The position numbers and the translations under genes are program-made. DNA of 33,888 nt. Origin: Parabacteroides sp. (lineage in GTDB: Bacteria; Bacteroidota; Bacteroidia; Bacteroidales; Tannerellaceae). The stretch covers positions 1 through 33,888 of the forward strand of contig JAJPZM010000066.1 in the NCBI GenBank assembly GCA_021204335.1. The letters run 5' to 3'. Each line of letters starts with the position of its first letter. Position 1 is the stretch's first letter. A model generated the notes under the pieces. It searched no databases and had not been told where the DNA came from. It was given only the letters and a program-made list of their open reading frames with translations. Positions 19,989 to 29,676 of this stretch are shown piece after piece.

Positions 19989-21623
19989 ATGAAAAAGGTT
20001 TTCCTGGTAATAGCGATTTTATTTTTAGTGCATGTAGCCTATGCACAGGAAATACAACCGGTGCCCGACTCCACGCAAATAAAATCTGTTAAGGCACCGA
20101 AAGTACATCTTACCGGAAGCATTCAGTCGGATATCTTGTTTCCGGAAGAAGATAATGCCATAGGAACCGGTTCGTATAAAGATAAAGTGCTGACGAATAC
20201 TTACGTCGATCTGGCATTGTCTGTCGCTAACTACCTGACGGTAGGCGGCCGCTTCGAATATCTGGATCATCCGTTACCCGGCTTCGAGAAATATTTTGCC
20301 GGTTGGGGTGTCCCTTATTTTTATGCCACCGGGCGTTACCGGAATGCGGAGTTGACTGTAGGCGATTTCTATGAGCAATTCGGCAACGGACTGATATTGC
20401 GTACCTACGAAGAACGCAGTTTGGGTGTCGACAACTCCATTCGTGGTGGCCGGCTTATCCTGCATCCATTGAAAGGCGTCCGCCTGAAGGCGCTTGGTGG
20501 CAAGCAACGCCGTTACTGGGAACACAACGACAGCTATCTGTGGGGCGGTGATGCGGAAGTAAATCTGGATCAATGGTTCCATAAGCTCGACGAACAGAAT
20601 GCCCGTTTGTTACTCGGGCTATCCTACGCCGGAAAGCATGAAAAAGAAGAAGATATTTATATCAGCCCAAATGAAAAACTGAATTTGCCTTTAAATATAG
20701 CCGCATTCGATGCCCGCCTGCAATTTCAGAAGAATGGATATAACCTGATGGCGGATTATGCCTGGAAGATAAACGATCCCTCGTTCGATAACCAATACAG
20801 TTATGATCGGGGCAGTGCCCTTTTGCTTTCCGCCTCCTATTCAAAGAAAGGCATGAGTTTCCTGTTGCAGGCAAAGCGGAGTGAGAATATGGCTTTTCGC
20901 AGCTTACGGTCGATGACAGGGATTTCTTCTTTCATCAATTATCTGCCGGCTTTCGCCATGCAACAGACGTATGCATTGCCTGCTTTATATCCATACGCTA
21001 CCCAGGCATTGGGCGAATGGGCTTTTCAGGGGGAAGCGAGTTATAACTTCCGGCGGCATACCGCCTTAGGCGGCAGATACGGGACGCTGGTCAAACTGCA
21101 TGCCTCACATATTCGTGCGCTTTATGATACTCCGGGGCTAGATAATCTGTATTATCAGGATATTAATCTCATATTGGAAAAGAAGCTCAGCCGTTCATGG
21201 AAACTGAATGCCATGTATATGAACCAGCGTTACAATCAGCGGGTTGTCGAGGGACATGCCAATAACGGGGATATGATCCGGTCGAATATCTATGTATTGG
21301 AAGGAAAATACCAGGCAAGCCGTAAAGTTACTTTCCGTGGAGAACTTCAATATCTGAATACGCGTCAGGATGAAGGCGACTGGCTGTTTGCCCTGCTGGA
21401 AGTATCTGTTCTTCCGTCTCTTATGTTTACCGTTTCCGATATGTATAACAGCGGGGAGACCGACCTTCATTATTATATGGCTCCGGCTACTTATTCACGC
21501 AGCTCCCACCGTATCCAGTTGGGGTATGGACGGACGAGGGCGGGATACAGTTGTGCCGGCGGCGTATGCCGGTATGTTCCCGCCAGCAGAGGTTTTCAGT
21601 TGTCCTATAATTTTAATTTCTAG
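19989..21623 (+). CDS. DUF6029-like outer-membrane barrel protein
   Basis: The frame is intact at 544 residues. Signal peptide: MKKVFLVIAILFLVHVAYAQ. The mature protein has alternating aromatic/polar strands throughout (VGDFYEQFGNGLILRTYEER, FQGEASYNFRRHTALGG) and ends in aromatic residues (FQLSYNFNF), which fits an outer-membrane beta barrel. I recognise it as similar to the Bacteroidales DUF6029 family by the GDFYEQFGNGLILRTYEER region; no function is established that I know of. TAG (21621-21623) is its natural stop, 3 bp before the next gene's ATG, so the two are tightly coupled. Confidence 0.8.
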   Translation: MKKVFLVIAILFLVHVAYAQEIQPVPDSTQIKSVKAPKVHLTGSIQSDILFPEEDNAIGTGSYKDKVLTNTYVDLALSVANYLTVGGRFEYLDHPLPGFEKYFAGWGVPYFYATGRYRNAELTVGDFYEQFGNGLILRTYEERSLGVDNSIRGGRLILHPLKGVRLKALGGKQRRYWEHNDSYLWGGDAEVNLDQWFHKLDEQNARLLLGLSYAGKHEKEEDIYISPNEKLNLPLNIAAFDARLQFQKNGYNLMADYAWKINDPSFDNQYSYDRGSALLLSASYSKKGMSFLLQAKRSENMAFRSLRSMTGISSFINYLPAFAMQQTYALPALYPYATQALGEWAFQGEASYNFRRHTALGGRYGTLVKLHASHIRALYDTPGLDNLYYQDINLILEKKLSRSWKLNAMYMNQRYNQRVVEGHANNGDMIRSNIYVLEGKYQASRKVTFRGELQYLNTRQDEGDWLFALLEVSVLPSLMFTVSDMYNSGETDLHYYMAPATYSRSSHRIQLGYGRTRAGYSCAGGVCRYVPASRGFQLSYNFNF

Positions 21624-21626
21624 AAG

Positions 21627-22454
21627 ATGAAAAAGATAAATTTATATAGTCTCCTTACCCTGTTGTTGCTCTTGCTGTTTGGTTGCGACATCATTAATGA
21701 GGATGAGCGCGTTATCCAGACAGATAAATTGCATTTTACCAATAAAGTAGTCCTTCTGGAAGATTTTACAGGCCATAAATGTGTGAATTGTCCGGTTGCG
21801 GCCGAGGAGATTGCCCGTTTGGAGGAATGGTGCGAAGGATATCTGATTGCTGTGAGTATCCATGCGGGCAGTTATGCCAATACTGCCGGTAGTGCCTGGA
21901 AAACAGGTTTCAGAACGGTAGCAGGAGAGGCGTATAACGATTTCTTCAAACCGGACGGTTATCCGGCTGCCATGGTCGACCGCTTCTCTTTGAACGGAAA
22001 AGTAACAAATAATAATGTACCCACCTGGAGTTCGCAGGTAATCGATCGTTTGAGCGGGGAGTCTCCTGTTGAAATAAAACTGGATGCTGCCTGGCAAGCA
22101 GGTATGAGCAAAATAACACTCCATGTATCTGTTGATTTTCTCCGGACAGTCCAGGATGAACTGGCATTGCAGTTGTGGATCATCGAAGATAATATTATGG
22201 ATGCCCAGCTAATGCCCGATAATACGATCAATGCCTCTTACATTCATCGTCACGTATTCCGTGATGCCATAAACGGCATTTGGGGAGATAGCCTGGGAGC
22301 TGATTCGGCAGAAGATTCTTCAATAGAAAGAGAATATGCTTATCAGCCGGCTGTTGCCTGGAAGAAGAACGATTTACAGATCGTAGCCTTCGTGTACGAC
22401 CGGAAATCATACGCTATCCTTCAGGCTGTTAAAGCGGAAATAGAACAGGAATAG
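21627..22454 (+). CDS. Omp28-like lipoprotein with thioredoxin CxxC
   Basis: The frame is intact at 275 residues. A lipoprotein signal (LLTLLLLLLFGCD) places it in a membrane. EDFTGHKCVNCPVAAEEIARL holds a CVNC motif at the start of a thioredoxin-like fold. GYPAAMVDRFSLNGKV and the beta-rich C-terminal half (DELALQLWIIED) follow, as in Omp28 relatives. Its gene starts 3 bp after the DUF6029-like stop and ends in TAG. The Omp28 family is known as outer-membrane-associated in Porphyromonas; a redox role here is inferred from CxxC and the TlpA neighbour. Confidence 0.82.
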   Translation: MKKINLYSLLTLLLLLLFGCDIINEDERVIQTDKLHFTNKVVLLEDFTGHKCVNCPVAAEEIARLEEWCEGYLIAVSIHAGSYANTAGSAWKTGFRTVAGEAYNDFFKPDGYPAAMVDRFSLNGKVTNNNVPTWSSQVIDRLSGESPVEIKLDAAWQAGMSKITLHVSVDFLRTVQDELALQLWIIEDNIMDAQLMPDNTINASYIHRHVFRDAINGIWGDSLGADSAEDSSIEREYAYQPAVAWKKNDLQIVAFVYDRKSYAILQAVKAEIEQE

Positions 22455-22479
22455 TATTAATTATTAAATAGAATGTATC

Positions 22480-23184
22480 ATGATTAGAAAGCTGGTATTG
22501 TTTATATTGCCTGTGTTACTGGGCTGTATGTCGTTCTGGGGGCAGAGTGTGCAATGGGTGTATGGAGATAAACCTGTTGAAGAAGGTGCAGAAATCACTG
22601 TGACGGAATATGATCCGGTAATGGGACAGATGTTGTTGGAAATGGGAATCCACAATAATACTGACAAACAACTGGATGTTTCGGTAAGTAAGGAGATTCA
22701 GGAATTGGCGGAAGGTGGAGGCGTGCAACTCTGTGTCGGTACTACCTGTTACCCGGAAGGTGTTCTCAAATCAGACGAGTTTACCTTAGAGTCTAACGAA
22801 ACGAATACCTCTTTCCATGCCAATTACTTAATCCTGGATGAAAGTAAATATGGAAACAGTACGGTTATTTTCAAAATAACGGCCGGTGAGGAGACTGTTT
22901 CGGTAAAAGTTCATTTCAATTACTCCGGAACTGTTGCTAATGAAAACATCGGTAGGATAAACGGTTGGCAGATCTCTGCTGTAAACGGGTAGGCACTAGT
23001 GAAAGGCGCAGATGTCGGAAATGTATATTGCCAGATAGTAAATATCAATGGAATACCGGTTTACAAACAGTCGCTTCTCTCTGGGAGTGAAATCGTTACG
23101 CCTATACTGGCGGATGGTGTTTATGTGGTTACCCTTTATAAAGAAGGTAAAGTGCTGGCCTCTCAGAAAGTTTCTGTCAGATAA
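22480..23184 (+). CDS. Putative type IX secretion cargo protein (stop before the sorting domain)
   Basis: A signal peptide (MIRKLVLFILPVLLGCMSFWG) is followed by a beta-sandwich-like domain with a Cys pair (VQLCVGTTCYPEG). The frame is then broken by TAG 22990-22992 (SAVNG*ALVKGADVGN; Gln fits). It continues with a typical type IX C-terminal sorting domain, ending GVYVVTLYKEGKVLASQKVSVR. I merge ORFs 22480-22992 and 22999-23184 because they are in the same frame and the second lacks a start of its own. The body family is not recognised. It lies 25 bp after the Omp28-like gene and 19 bp before another sorting-domain protein. Confidence 0.78.
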
Positions 23185-23203
23185 CTCTTTGATAGCATAG
23201 CGT

Positions 23204-24306
23204 ATGAAAAGAATTATACTTTTATTTTTTTTGTATTGCTTTCTTTCTCAGTCTCTCATGCACAGGAGAATGATCTTCCGGCTTTGGAATATCGTCGTGT
23301 TGTGGTCGCTGAGGAGTTAACTGCCACCTGGTGTGGCTACTGTCCGCGTGGAATTGTGGGGATGGCTGATATGAAAGCAAAATACCCGGACTCGTTTATC
23401 GGGATAGCGGTACATGATTACAGTTATAATTATGATCCGATGGGAGTGCGTGGATATGCCGACGGGCTGTACAGGTATTTTACCAGTTTGCCTAAAGTGT
23501 TGGTAAACCGGTAACGATCCGGCGATCCTTTTTACAATCTGGAATCGATGTATAAGCAGGAAATGGCAGAGCCTGTTATTTCTGCCGTAGCTCTTTCGGT
23601 CTCGTATGCCGATGAATCGAAGAATATATTATCGGCTACAATTCAAACGAAGTTTGCTTTTGCCGCCGAAGATGCCAGATATGCTTATGCAGTGGTTGTA
23701 CTTGAGAATGAAGTGAAAGGAACTGCTTCGGGGTATGCTCAAACGAATAATTTTTCGGGAAAGAATGATCCGATAGGGGATTTCGGTTCATTGCCTTCTA
23801 CTGTACCGGCTTCTCAGATGGTTTATCAGGATGTTGCACGTACTATCTTTCCTACATTTGATGGGATGGAGGAAAACCTGCTGTCAAAATTTGAGAAAGA
23901 TGAAGAAATTAGCCTGACATACGATTTGGAAGTCCCCGGAAATGTCGTGAATAAGGATAATATGGAAGTTGTCGTTTTGCTGATCGACAGTTCGACCGGT
24001 GAAATTGTAAATGCAGCTAAAGCATCCGTTTCAGATGAAACAACAACTACTTCAGAGAATGTACGTGTTTCGAATATGGAAGTAACGGTTTATCAGGATG
24101 GTTCGTCAATATTGGTAGATTTAAAAACAGTTTCTTCCGGCAAGTGCTCCGTTGAACTGTATAATATACAGGGCCAGCATCTGGATACGAAACTGGTTCG
24201 CACTAATGGGCCGATTTCATTCGTACCTTCTAACTCGGGTATTTATTTTGTCCGGGTAACAGATGGAAAAGATACGGTAGTGAAGAAGATTGTCTATCAA
24301 CGGTAA
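23204..24306 (+). CDS. Omp28-like / thioredoxin-motif protein with type IX sorting domain (interrupted)
   Basis: From ATG 23204 the signal peptide reads MKRIILLFF and shifts frame at a T8 run (23225-23232); with nine T it continues VLLSFSVSHAQEND. The thioredoxin-like active site is EELTATWCGYCPRGIVGM (CGYC). TAA 23512-23514 interrupts LVNR*RSGDPFYN (Gln fits). The rest is beta-rich (ARYAYAVVVLENEVKG) and ends in a type IX sorting domain (GIYFVRVTDGKDTVVKKIVYQR). The body is similar in plan to the Omp28-like protein two genes upstream. It is the last gene before a strong terminator. Function is inferred as a surface or secreted thiol-active protein. Confidence 0.8.
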
Positions 24307-24337
24307 ATTAAGAAAAAGCTTATAAGCTCTATGCCGA

Positions 24338-24378
24338 AAGGTTGCATGCTATTTCCTTAAAGCATGCAACCTTTTTAC
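24338..24378 (+). terminator. Strong intrinsic terminator
   Basis: AAGGTTGCATGCT (24338-24350) and AGCATGCAACCTT (24361-24373) form a perfect 13-bp stem with a 10-base loop, followed by a T-run. It closes the envelope-protein operon. Confidence 0.92.
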
Positions 24379-24381
24379 TTT

Positions 24382-24415
24382 TTTGTTTAATCGTATGATA
24401 ATTCTTTTACCTTTG
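24382..24415 (+). promoter_or_regulatory. Bacteroidetes-type promoter for the sigma/FecR/SusC operon
   Basis: TTTG at 24382-24385 and TACCTTTG at 24408-24415 match the -33 and -7 boxes, with a 22-bp spacer that is slightly longer than usual. The sigma-factor ATG is 21 bp downstream. Confidence 0.6.
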
Positions 24416-24435
24416 CACAGAGAACTGCGTACATT

Positions 24436-25014
24436 ATGGATAAAGAATCACAGCACATCAATCAACTTAAAAAAGGGGGTATCTTGTCTTTCGAATACCT
24501 GTATAACTGTTGGAGTGGTAAGCTCTACAACTTTGTTATGCGCATTTCGAGGGGTGACGGTTATCTGGCGGGAGAAATTGTGCAGTATGTATTTATCAAA
24601 GTGTGGGAAAATCATGAATCTTTGGATCCGGACAAATCGTTTGGCGCCTATCTCTGTACGATAGCTAAAAACCAACTGGTAAATATTTATCAGCACCGGA
24701 TGCAGGAATATTTATATCAGGAAAAAACTATCTCCTCCGAACAATCCGAAAATACGACAGAGAAAGAAGTTGATTACCATTTATTGGAAGAATATATCAA
24801 CCCCCTGATCGAACAATTACCGCCAGCCCGTAAAGAAATATTCGTACTGAGCCGCCGCAGCCTGCTAACAAACAAAGAGATTGCCGAAAAGCTTCATGTT
24901 TCGGAAAACACAGTAGAGTCGCAAATAACCAAAGCTATCTCTTTCCTGCGCAGTAAGATAAACCAACATTATAGCCTCTCTATTCCGCTGCTTCTTTATT
25001 GGCTGTTTGATTAA
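24436..25014 (+). CDS. ECF RNA polymerase sigma-70 factor (FecI-like)
   Basis: The frame is intact at 192 residues. Region 2 is seen in LSFEYLYNCWSGKLYNFV and the core-binding VQYVFIKVWENHESLD. Region 4 is the helix-turn-helix LTNKEIAEKLHVSENTVESQ. A hydrophobic tail (LSIPLLLYWLFD) ends the protein, as in the sigma factor at 1332-1928. It has its own promoter and is followed after 71 bp by FecR, then SusC, SusD and a sulfatase, so it most likely controls this second PUL. Confidence 0.94.
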   Translation: MDKESQHINQLKKGGILSFEYLYNCWSGKLYNFVMRISRGDGYLAGEIVQYVFIKVWENHESLDPDKSFGAYLCTIAKNQLVNIYQHRMQEYLYQEKTISSEQSENTTEKEVDYHLLEEYINPLIEQLPPARKEIFVLSRRSLLTNKEIAEKLHVSENTVESQITKAISFLRSKINQHYSLSIPLLLYWLFD

Positions 25015-25085
25015 TAAAAGTTAAATAGTGAAACCTGCGTAACGGATTATATCCTGTTGCCTGTATACCCAATAGACATAACAAA

Positions 25086-26108
25086 ATGGAAAAGACCGAT
25101 TACATACAATTATTTGATAAATTCCTGCAAAAGCAGGCATCACCTGAAGAAGTGCAAACACTTATCCAGTGGCTGAAAAGTGAAGGCTCCTTTCAGAATT
25201 GGATAGATGAGGAATGGGATGCTGCCGCTTCTGCTATGGATACGGAGTTACAACAAAAATTACTGGGGTAGATAAAGGATAAGATCGGCCGGGAAAGAAA
25301 GATACAGTTGCCGGTGAAAAAACAACATCATAAACTTTATCAGTGGACAGCCCGTATCGCTTCGGTTATCATACTTTTGTTGTTAACAGGGATTTCGGTC
25401 TATCAGTATGCAAAACATCAGTTGGTTATGCCCGATATGATTGTTTCTGTCGAGAAAGGGCAGAAAGCAAATGTCGTTTTGCCTGACGGTTCAAAAGTAT
25501 GGGTTAATTCGGATCCCAAGCTGTCATACGGTAGCCGTTTTAACCAGGAAGAACGTGTATTAACATTGGAAGGTGAAGCTTATTTTGAAGTAACGCCGGA
25601 TAAAGAGCGTCCCTTTATCGTAAAAACGAATGAAGTGTCGGTTCGTGCTTTAGGAACCAGTTTCAATGTGAAAGCATACGGTGAAGATAATGATGTTTCT
25701 ACTGTTTTGATGACGGGTAGAGTTGGGGTGACTTCTAATTTAGATCGTTTTATTCTGAATCCGAATGAGAAAATAGTATTCGACAGGCAGACCGGGCGTA
25801 TGAACAAAAGCAGTGTGGAGGATACCGGTCACTATATCAATTGGAAACATCACATTTTGACCTTTAACGGGGAAACATTTGAAAATATCGCTCATACACT
25901 GGAAAGAAATTATAATACCCGGATAGTATTCGAGTCGGAAGCTAGGAAACAATACCGGTTTACAGGTACATTGGGTAATACAAGTCTGGAAAGCATATTG
26001 CAGATATTATCTCTGACCTCTCCATTGTCTTATGAAGTAAGAGATAGCGTCATTATTTTAAGTGAAAATGTAAATCAGAAAGCTTATTATGAGAAAGCAT
26101 TGAAATAA
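25086..26108 (+). CDS. FecR-family anti-sigma factor (one internal stop)
   Basis: The N-terminal cytoplasmic helix bundle (QLFDKFLQKQASPEEVQTLIQWL) is separated by TAG 25269-25271 (QQKLLG*IKDKIG; Gln or Glu expected) from the rest, in the same frame. Downstream are one membrane helix (ASVIILLLLTGISVYQYA), the FecR domain (VLPDGSKVWVNSDPKLSYG, LEGEAYFEVTPD, VRALGTSFNVKAYG) and YRFTGTLGNTSLESILQIL. If the stop is real, the anti-sigma domain would be made without the sensor, which could leave the sigma factor constitutively bound or free. Repaired length is about 340 residues, normal for the family. Confidence 0.9.
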
Positions 26109-26175
26109 TTATCAGTATACCATGCTTAACATTAAATCAATTTATTAGGATGAAGAATACAGGTTAACTTTTCAC

Positions 26176-26290
26176 AAAAAAAAGAATGGGACAGTGTCAG
26201 ACACTATCCCAATTCATGATTAATCAACCGCACTTGGCTATCTCGCAAATAACAAGTGCAGGTATAAATACCATTAAGTCTACAAAATTA
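26176..26290 (-). ncRNA. Candidate antisense RNA opposite the SusC leader
   Basis: On the minus strand a perfect -7 box TAATTTTG (plus CAAAATTA, 26283-26290) faces left. About 70 bp further is a hairpin (GGGATAGTG / CACTGTCCC, 26188-26210) followed on the minus strand by ATTC and eight T. The T-run is on the strand opposite to SusC, and no minus-strand gene needs this terminator. The predicted RNA of about 100 nt would run from near 26276 to 26176, antisense to the SusC leader, resembling the cis-antisense RNAs known at some Bacteroides PULs (for example DonS). I see no clear -33 box. Confidence 0.4.
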
Positions 26291-29200
26291 TGAGATTTTT
26301 ATTAACCAGGGCATATTATGTCCTTAAAAAACGGCAATTTAAGTCAATTAAATTAGTCTTGCTTATTTTATTGCTCTCTCCTTCACTGTTTGCGCAGATA
26401 ACAATTAATGTAAAGAACCAGTCCATACGCCAGACCTTGAAAGAGATTGAGCGTTTGGGTAACTACCAGTTCTTTTACAATAATGATTTATCCAGTCTGG
26501 ATAAGAAAGTATCCCTCTCTGTAAAAGATGAATCGATTGGGTCTGTAATGGATAAATTATTGGCAGATACGGATATCTCTTATAAACAGGATGAAAATAA
26601 TCTGATTGTACTAACCTTGAAAGCGACTGCTGCCGGACAACAGACAGGCGACAACGTCAAAATCAAAGGTTCTGTATTTGATGACAATGGAGATCCTGTT
26701 ATTGGTGCAAATATCGTCGTTGAGGGTTCCACCAACGGAACAATAACCGACATCGATGGAAACTTCTTTTTGCAGGTATCTAAGAATGCGTTACTGCATA
26801 TTTCTTACATCGGTTATCTGGATCAGAAGGTTAAGATAGGTAATAATACAAATATTCGCGTTGTACTGAAAGAAGATACACAAACACTGGATGAAGTAAT
26901 CGTGGTCGGTTGTGGTACAATGAAGAAAAGCGATATTACCGGATCTGTGGCTTCTGTGCGGTTGGATGAACTGAAAGATGGAGCCAGTACCTCGGTCGAC
27001 CAAATGCTTCTGGGTAAGAGTGCCGGTGTAAATGTCGTACAGAGCAGTGGTGAACCGGGTGGCGGTTTCTCTGTAAACATTCGTGGTGCAAGTTCTATCA
27101 ATGGCGGTGTCTCTCCGTTGTATGTAATCGATGGTGTGCCTATCGATAATTCCCGTCCTGTTTCACAGGGTTCGATTGTAGGGTTCAGTGATAACAGAAG
27201 TCCCAGAAACCCGATGTCGTCTATCAACCCTGCTGATATCGAATCGTTGGAAATCCTGAAAGATGCATCTGCTACCGCTATCTACGGGTCGAGAGGTGCG
27301 AATGGTGTTATCCTAATCACAACGAAAAGCGGTAAGGCTGAAAAGATGAAAGTAAGCTATTCCGGTTCTGTCGGGATCCAAAGCCCTTCCAACAAGCTCG
27401 ATTTGTTGAATGCCACCGATTATAAGAGAGTGCTGAATGAGATTATCGATGCAGGTGGCAGTAGCGAATCAAATCGGGTTGGGAATATTGCCAATGGCGG
27501 AATCGGTACCGACTGGCAGGATGAAGTAACCCGGCAAAATGCGATTACTCATGAACATCAATTATCATTCTCCGGTGGAAATAGTAAAACATTTTACTAT
27601 ACTTCATTTAACTATGTTAATCAGGAAGGTATTGTAAAGAATACCAGTTTCGAGAGACTGGGAGCACGTTTGAATTTAAAATCCGACATCAACAACAACT
27701 TAAAAATAGGAATGAATGTGACCGGTTCTTATATGAAAGACCATTTTGTCGGTAACGGTTTCGGTGTCAATGAAAATGCCGGTGTAATGTATACCGCCTA
27801 CAATTATGATCCGACTGTGGCTGTAAAGGATGAAGATGGTAAATATGCCTTATCCCCTATTCTGACACTCGATAATCCGATGGCTTTGGATGAAGGAATG
27901 ACTTCCTATTCCGATACTTACAGGATTCTGGCTTCTGCTTTCGGAGAATACTATATCACAAAAGATCTGTTCTTAAGATTAAACCTGGGTACTGACTTTA
28001 TGAATGAAAGCAGAAAGAGCTTTGTTTCAAGTCTGACCAAACAGGGTGGATTTTATGGTGGCATCGGATCAAACCAGAATTCAGAGAAAAGCAACTATGT
28101 CGTAGAAGGTACGGCTAATTATAGCAAAACTCTGAATAAACATAGTTTCGGTGGATTGGCCGGTATTTCCTATCAACGCTATGTAACCAGTTATCTTAAT
28201 AACAGGGCGGCCGATTTCCCTAACGAATCGTTAGGAGCGGAAAATCTGAACCTGGGAAATCAGGAAACATTCAGAATGCAAAACTCTGTAACGGGAAACA
28301 GGCTTGCCTCTTACATCGGTTGTGTAAATTATTCGTTTGATGATCGTTATCTGGCTACGGTAACGTTCAGAGCCGACGGTTCTTCCCGTTTCGGTAAGAA
28401 TAATAAATTCGGTTATTTCCCCTCTGCGGCTTTGGCATGGAGACTGTCTAATGAGGCTTTTCTGAAAAATATCAATCAGATCACTTCTCTGAAGCTTCGT
28501 TTGGGATGGGGTAGAACCGGTAATTAGGAAATTGGAGATTTCCCGGCACTCAGTACGTATCAGTCGGCCGGCTCTGCAATATGGGATGGTAAACAGGTTG
28601 TAGGTACCGGATCCGCTAAAATACCTAATCCCGATTTGAAATGGGAAACTACGGACCAAATAAATTTGGAACTTGATTTTGGCGTCTTTAATAACCGTAT
28701 CAGTGGTGGAATCGATTACTTCTGGAAAAAGACAACCGATATGCTTTTGCAGTTACCTGTACCCCAGTCGACCGGTTATAGCAGTATCCTGTCGAATGTC
28801 GGAAGAATCGATAATAAGGGTATCGAACTTTTCCTAAATACGGTAAATATCGATACAAAAGACTTTAAATGGGAGTCGAACATCACATTTTCTTCCATGA
28901 GAAATAAAGTAAAGGATTTGGGAGGTATCGATGAGATCATTGTCGGTGCCGGTTATACGCATGTCGAACAAGTGGCTATCCGTAAACCGGGTCTGCCATT
29001 GAACTCTTATTATGGTTGGGAAGTTGCAGGCGTATGGTAGGAAAATGATGATTTCAGTGAAATGAAAGAAGACTACAAACCGGGTGATTTGAAGTATGTC
29101 GACCAGAATAATGACGGTGTCATTAACGATGCCGACCGCGTGGTGCTGGGTGATTCATTCCCCGATTTCCAATGGTCTTTTGGCAATACATTTACTTATA

Positions 29201-29652
29201 AGAATTTCGATCTGTATGTATTCTTTGAAGGTGTTCAAGGGGTGGATATGCTGAACGGTAACCTGATCGACGGTTATTTCCCGATCAACTTCAGACGTAA
29301 TAAATTCGCTGAACCTTATTTGAACAGATGGACTCCGGATAATCCGACTAATCAATATCCGTCTTTTGTGGATCCGCTGAAGCAAGGTCGTAAGGTGGTT
29401 AACTCCCGCACCTTGTTGGATGCTTCGTATGTGAAGCTCAGAACCATCCGTTTGAGCTACAAAGTTCCTAAGTTCAGTAGTTTGATTCAGTCTTTGCAGG
29501 TGTATGTGGCAGCAGACAATCTGTTGACATTTACCGACTATGTTGGATTGGATCCGGCAGTGAACCCCAATAATAACTTTAACTTCAGAATGGATTTTAA
29601 TGCATATCCCAGTGCAAAATCATTCATTTTCGGTGCGAAGATCGATTTTTAA
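26290..29652 (+). CDS. SusC/RagA TonB-dependent transporter with STN domain (two internal stops)
   Basis: This outer-membrane glycan transporter comprises ORFs 26290-28527, 28636-29040 and 29062-29652, all in one frame. Signal: LVLLILLLSPSLFA. STN domain: ITINVKNQSIRQTLKEIERL. Carboxypeptidase-like domain: IKGSVFDDNGDPVIGANIVV. TonB box/plug: TLDEVIVVGCGTMKKSD, with Cys where Tyr is usual. The plug motif is IYGSRGANGVILITTKSGK, and the barrel ends FIFGAKIDF. TAG 28525-28527 interrupts GRTGN*EIGDFPALS and TAG 29038-29040 interrupts GVW*ENDDF; both are Gln positions in this reading. No frameshift is needed. The STN domain fits the FecR and sigma genes upstream. Repaired length is about 1,120 residues. 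Confidence 0.93.
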
Positions 29653-29676
29653 TGAACCATGTAAATAAAGAAATAT

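Noticed and set aside
23225-23232. Programmed ribosomal frameshifting at homopolymer runs
   Set aside because: The runs lack conserved slippery heptamers with a downstream structure, and the same kind of lesion occurs in unrelated genes throughout the window.
4930-29040. Genetic-code change with TAG read as Gln
   Set aside because: TAG is the natural, well-placed stop of the DUF6029-like gene (21621) and the Omp28-like gene (22452). The interruptions also include TAA and TGA, and many genes additionally need frameshift repair.
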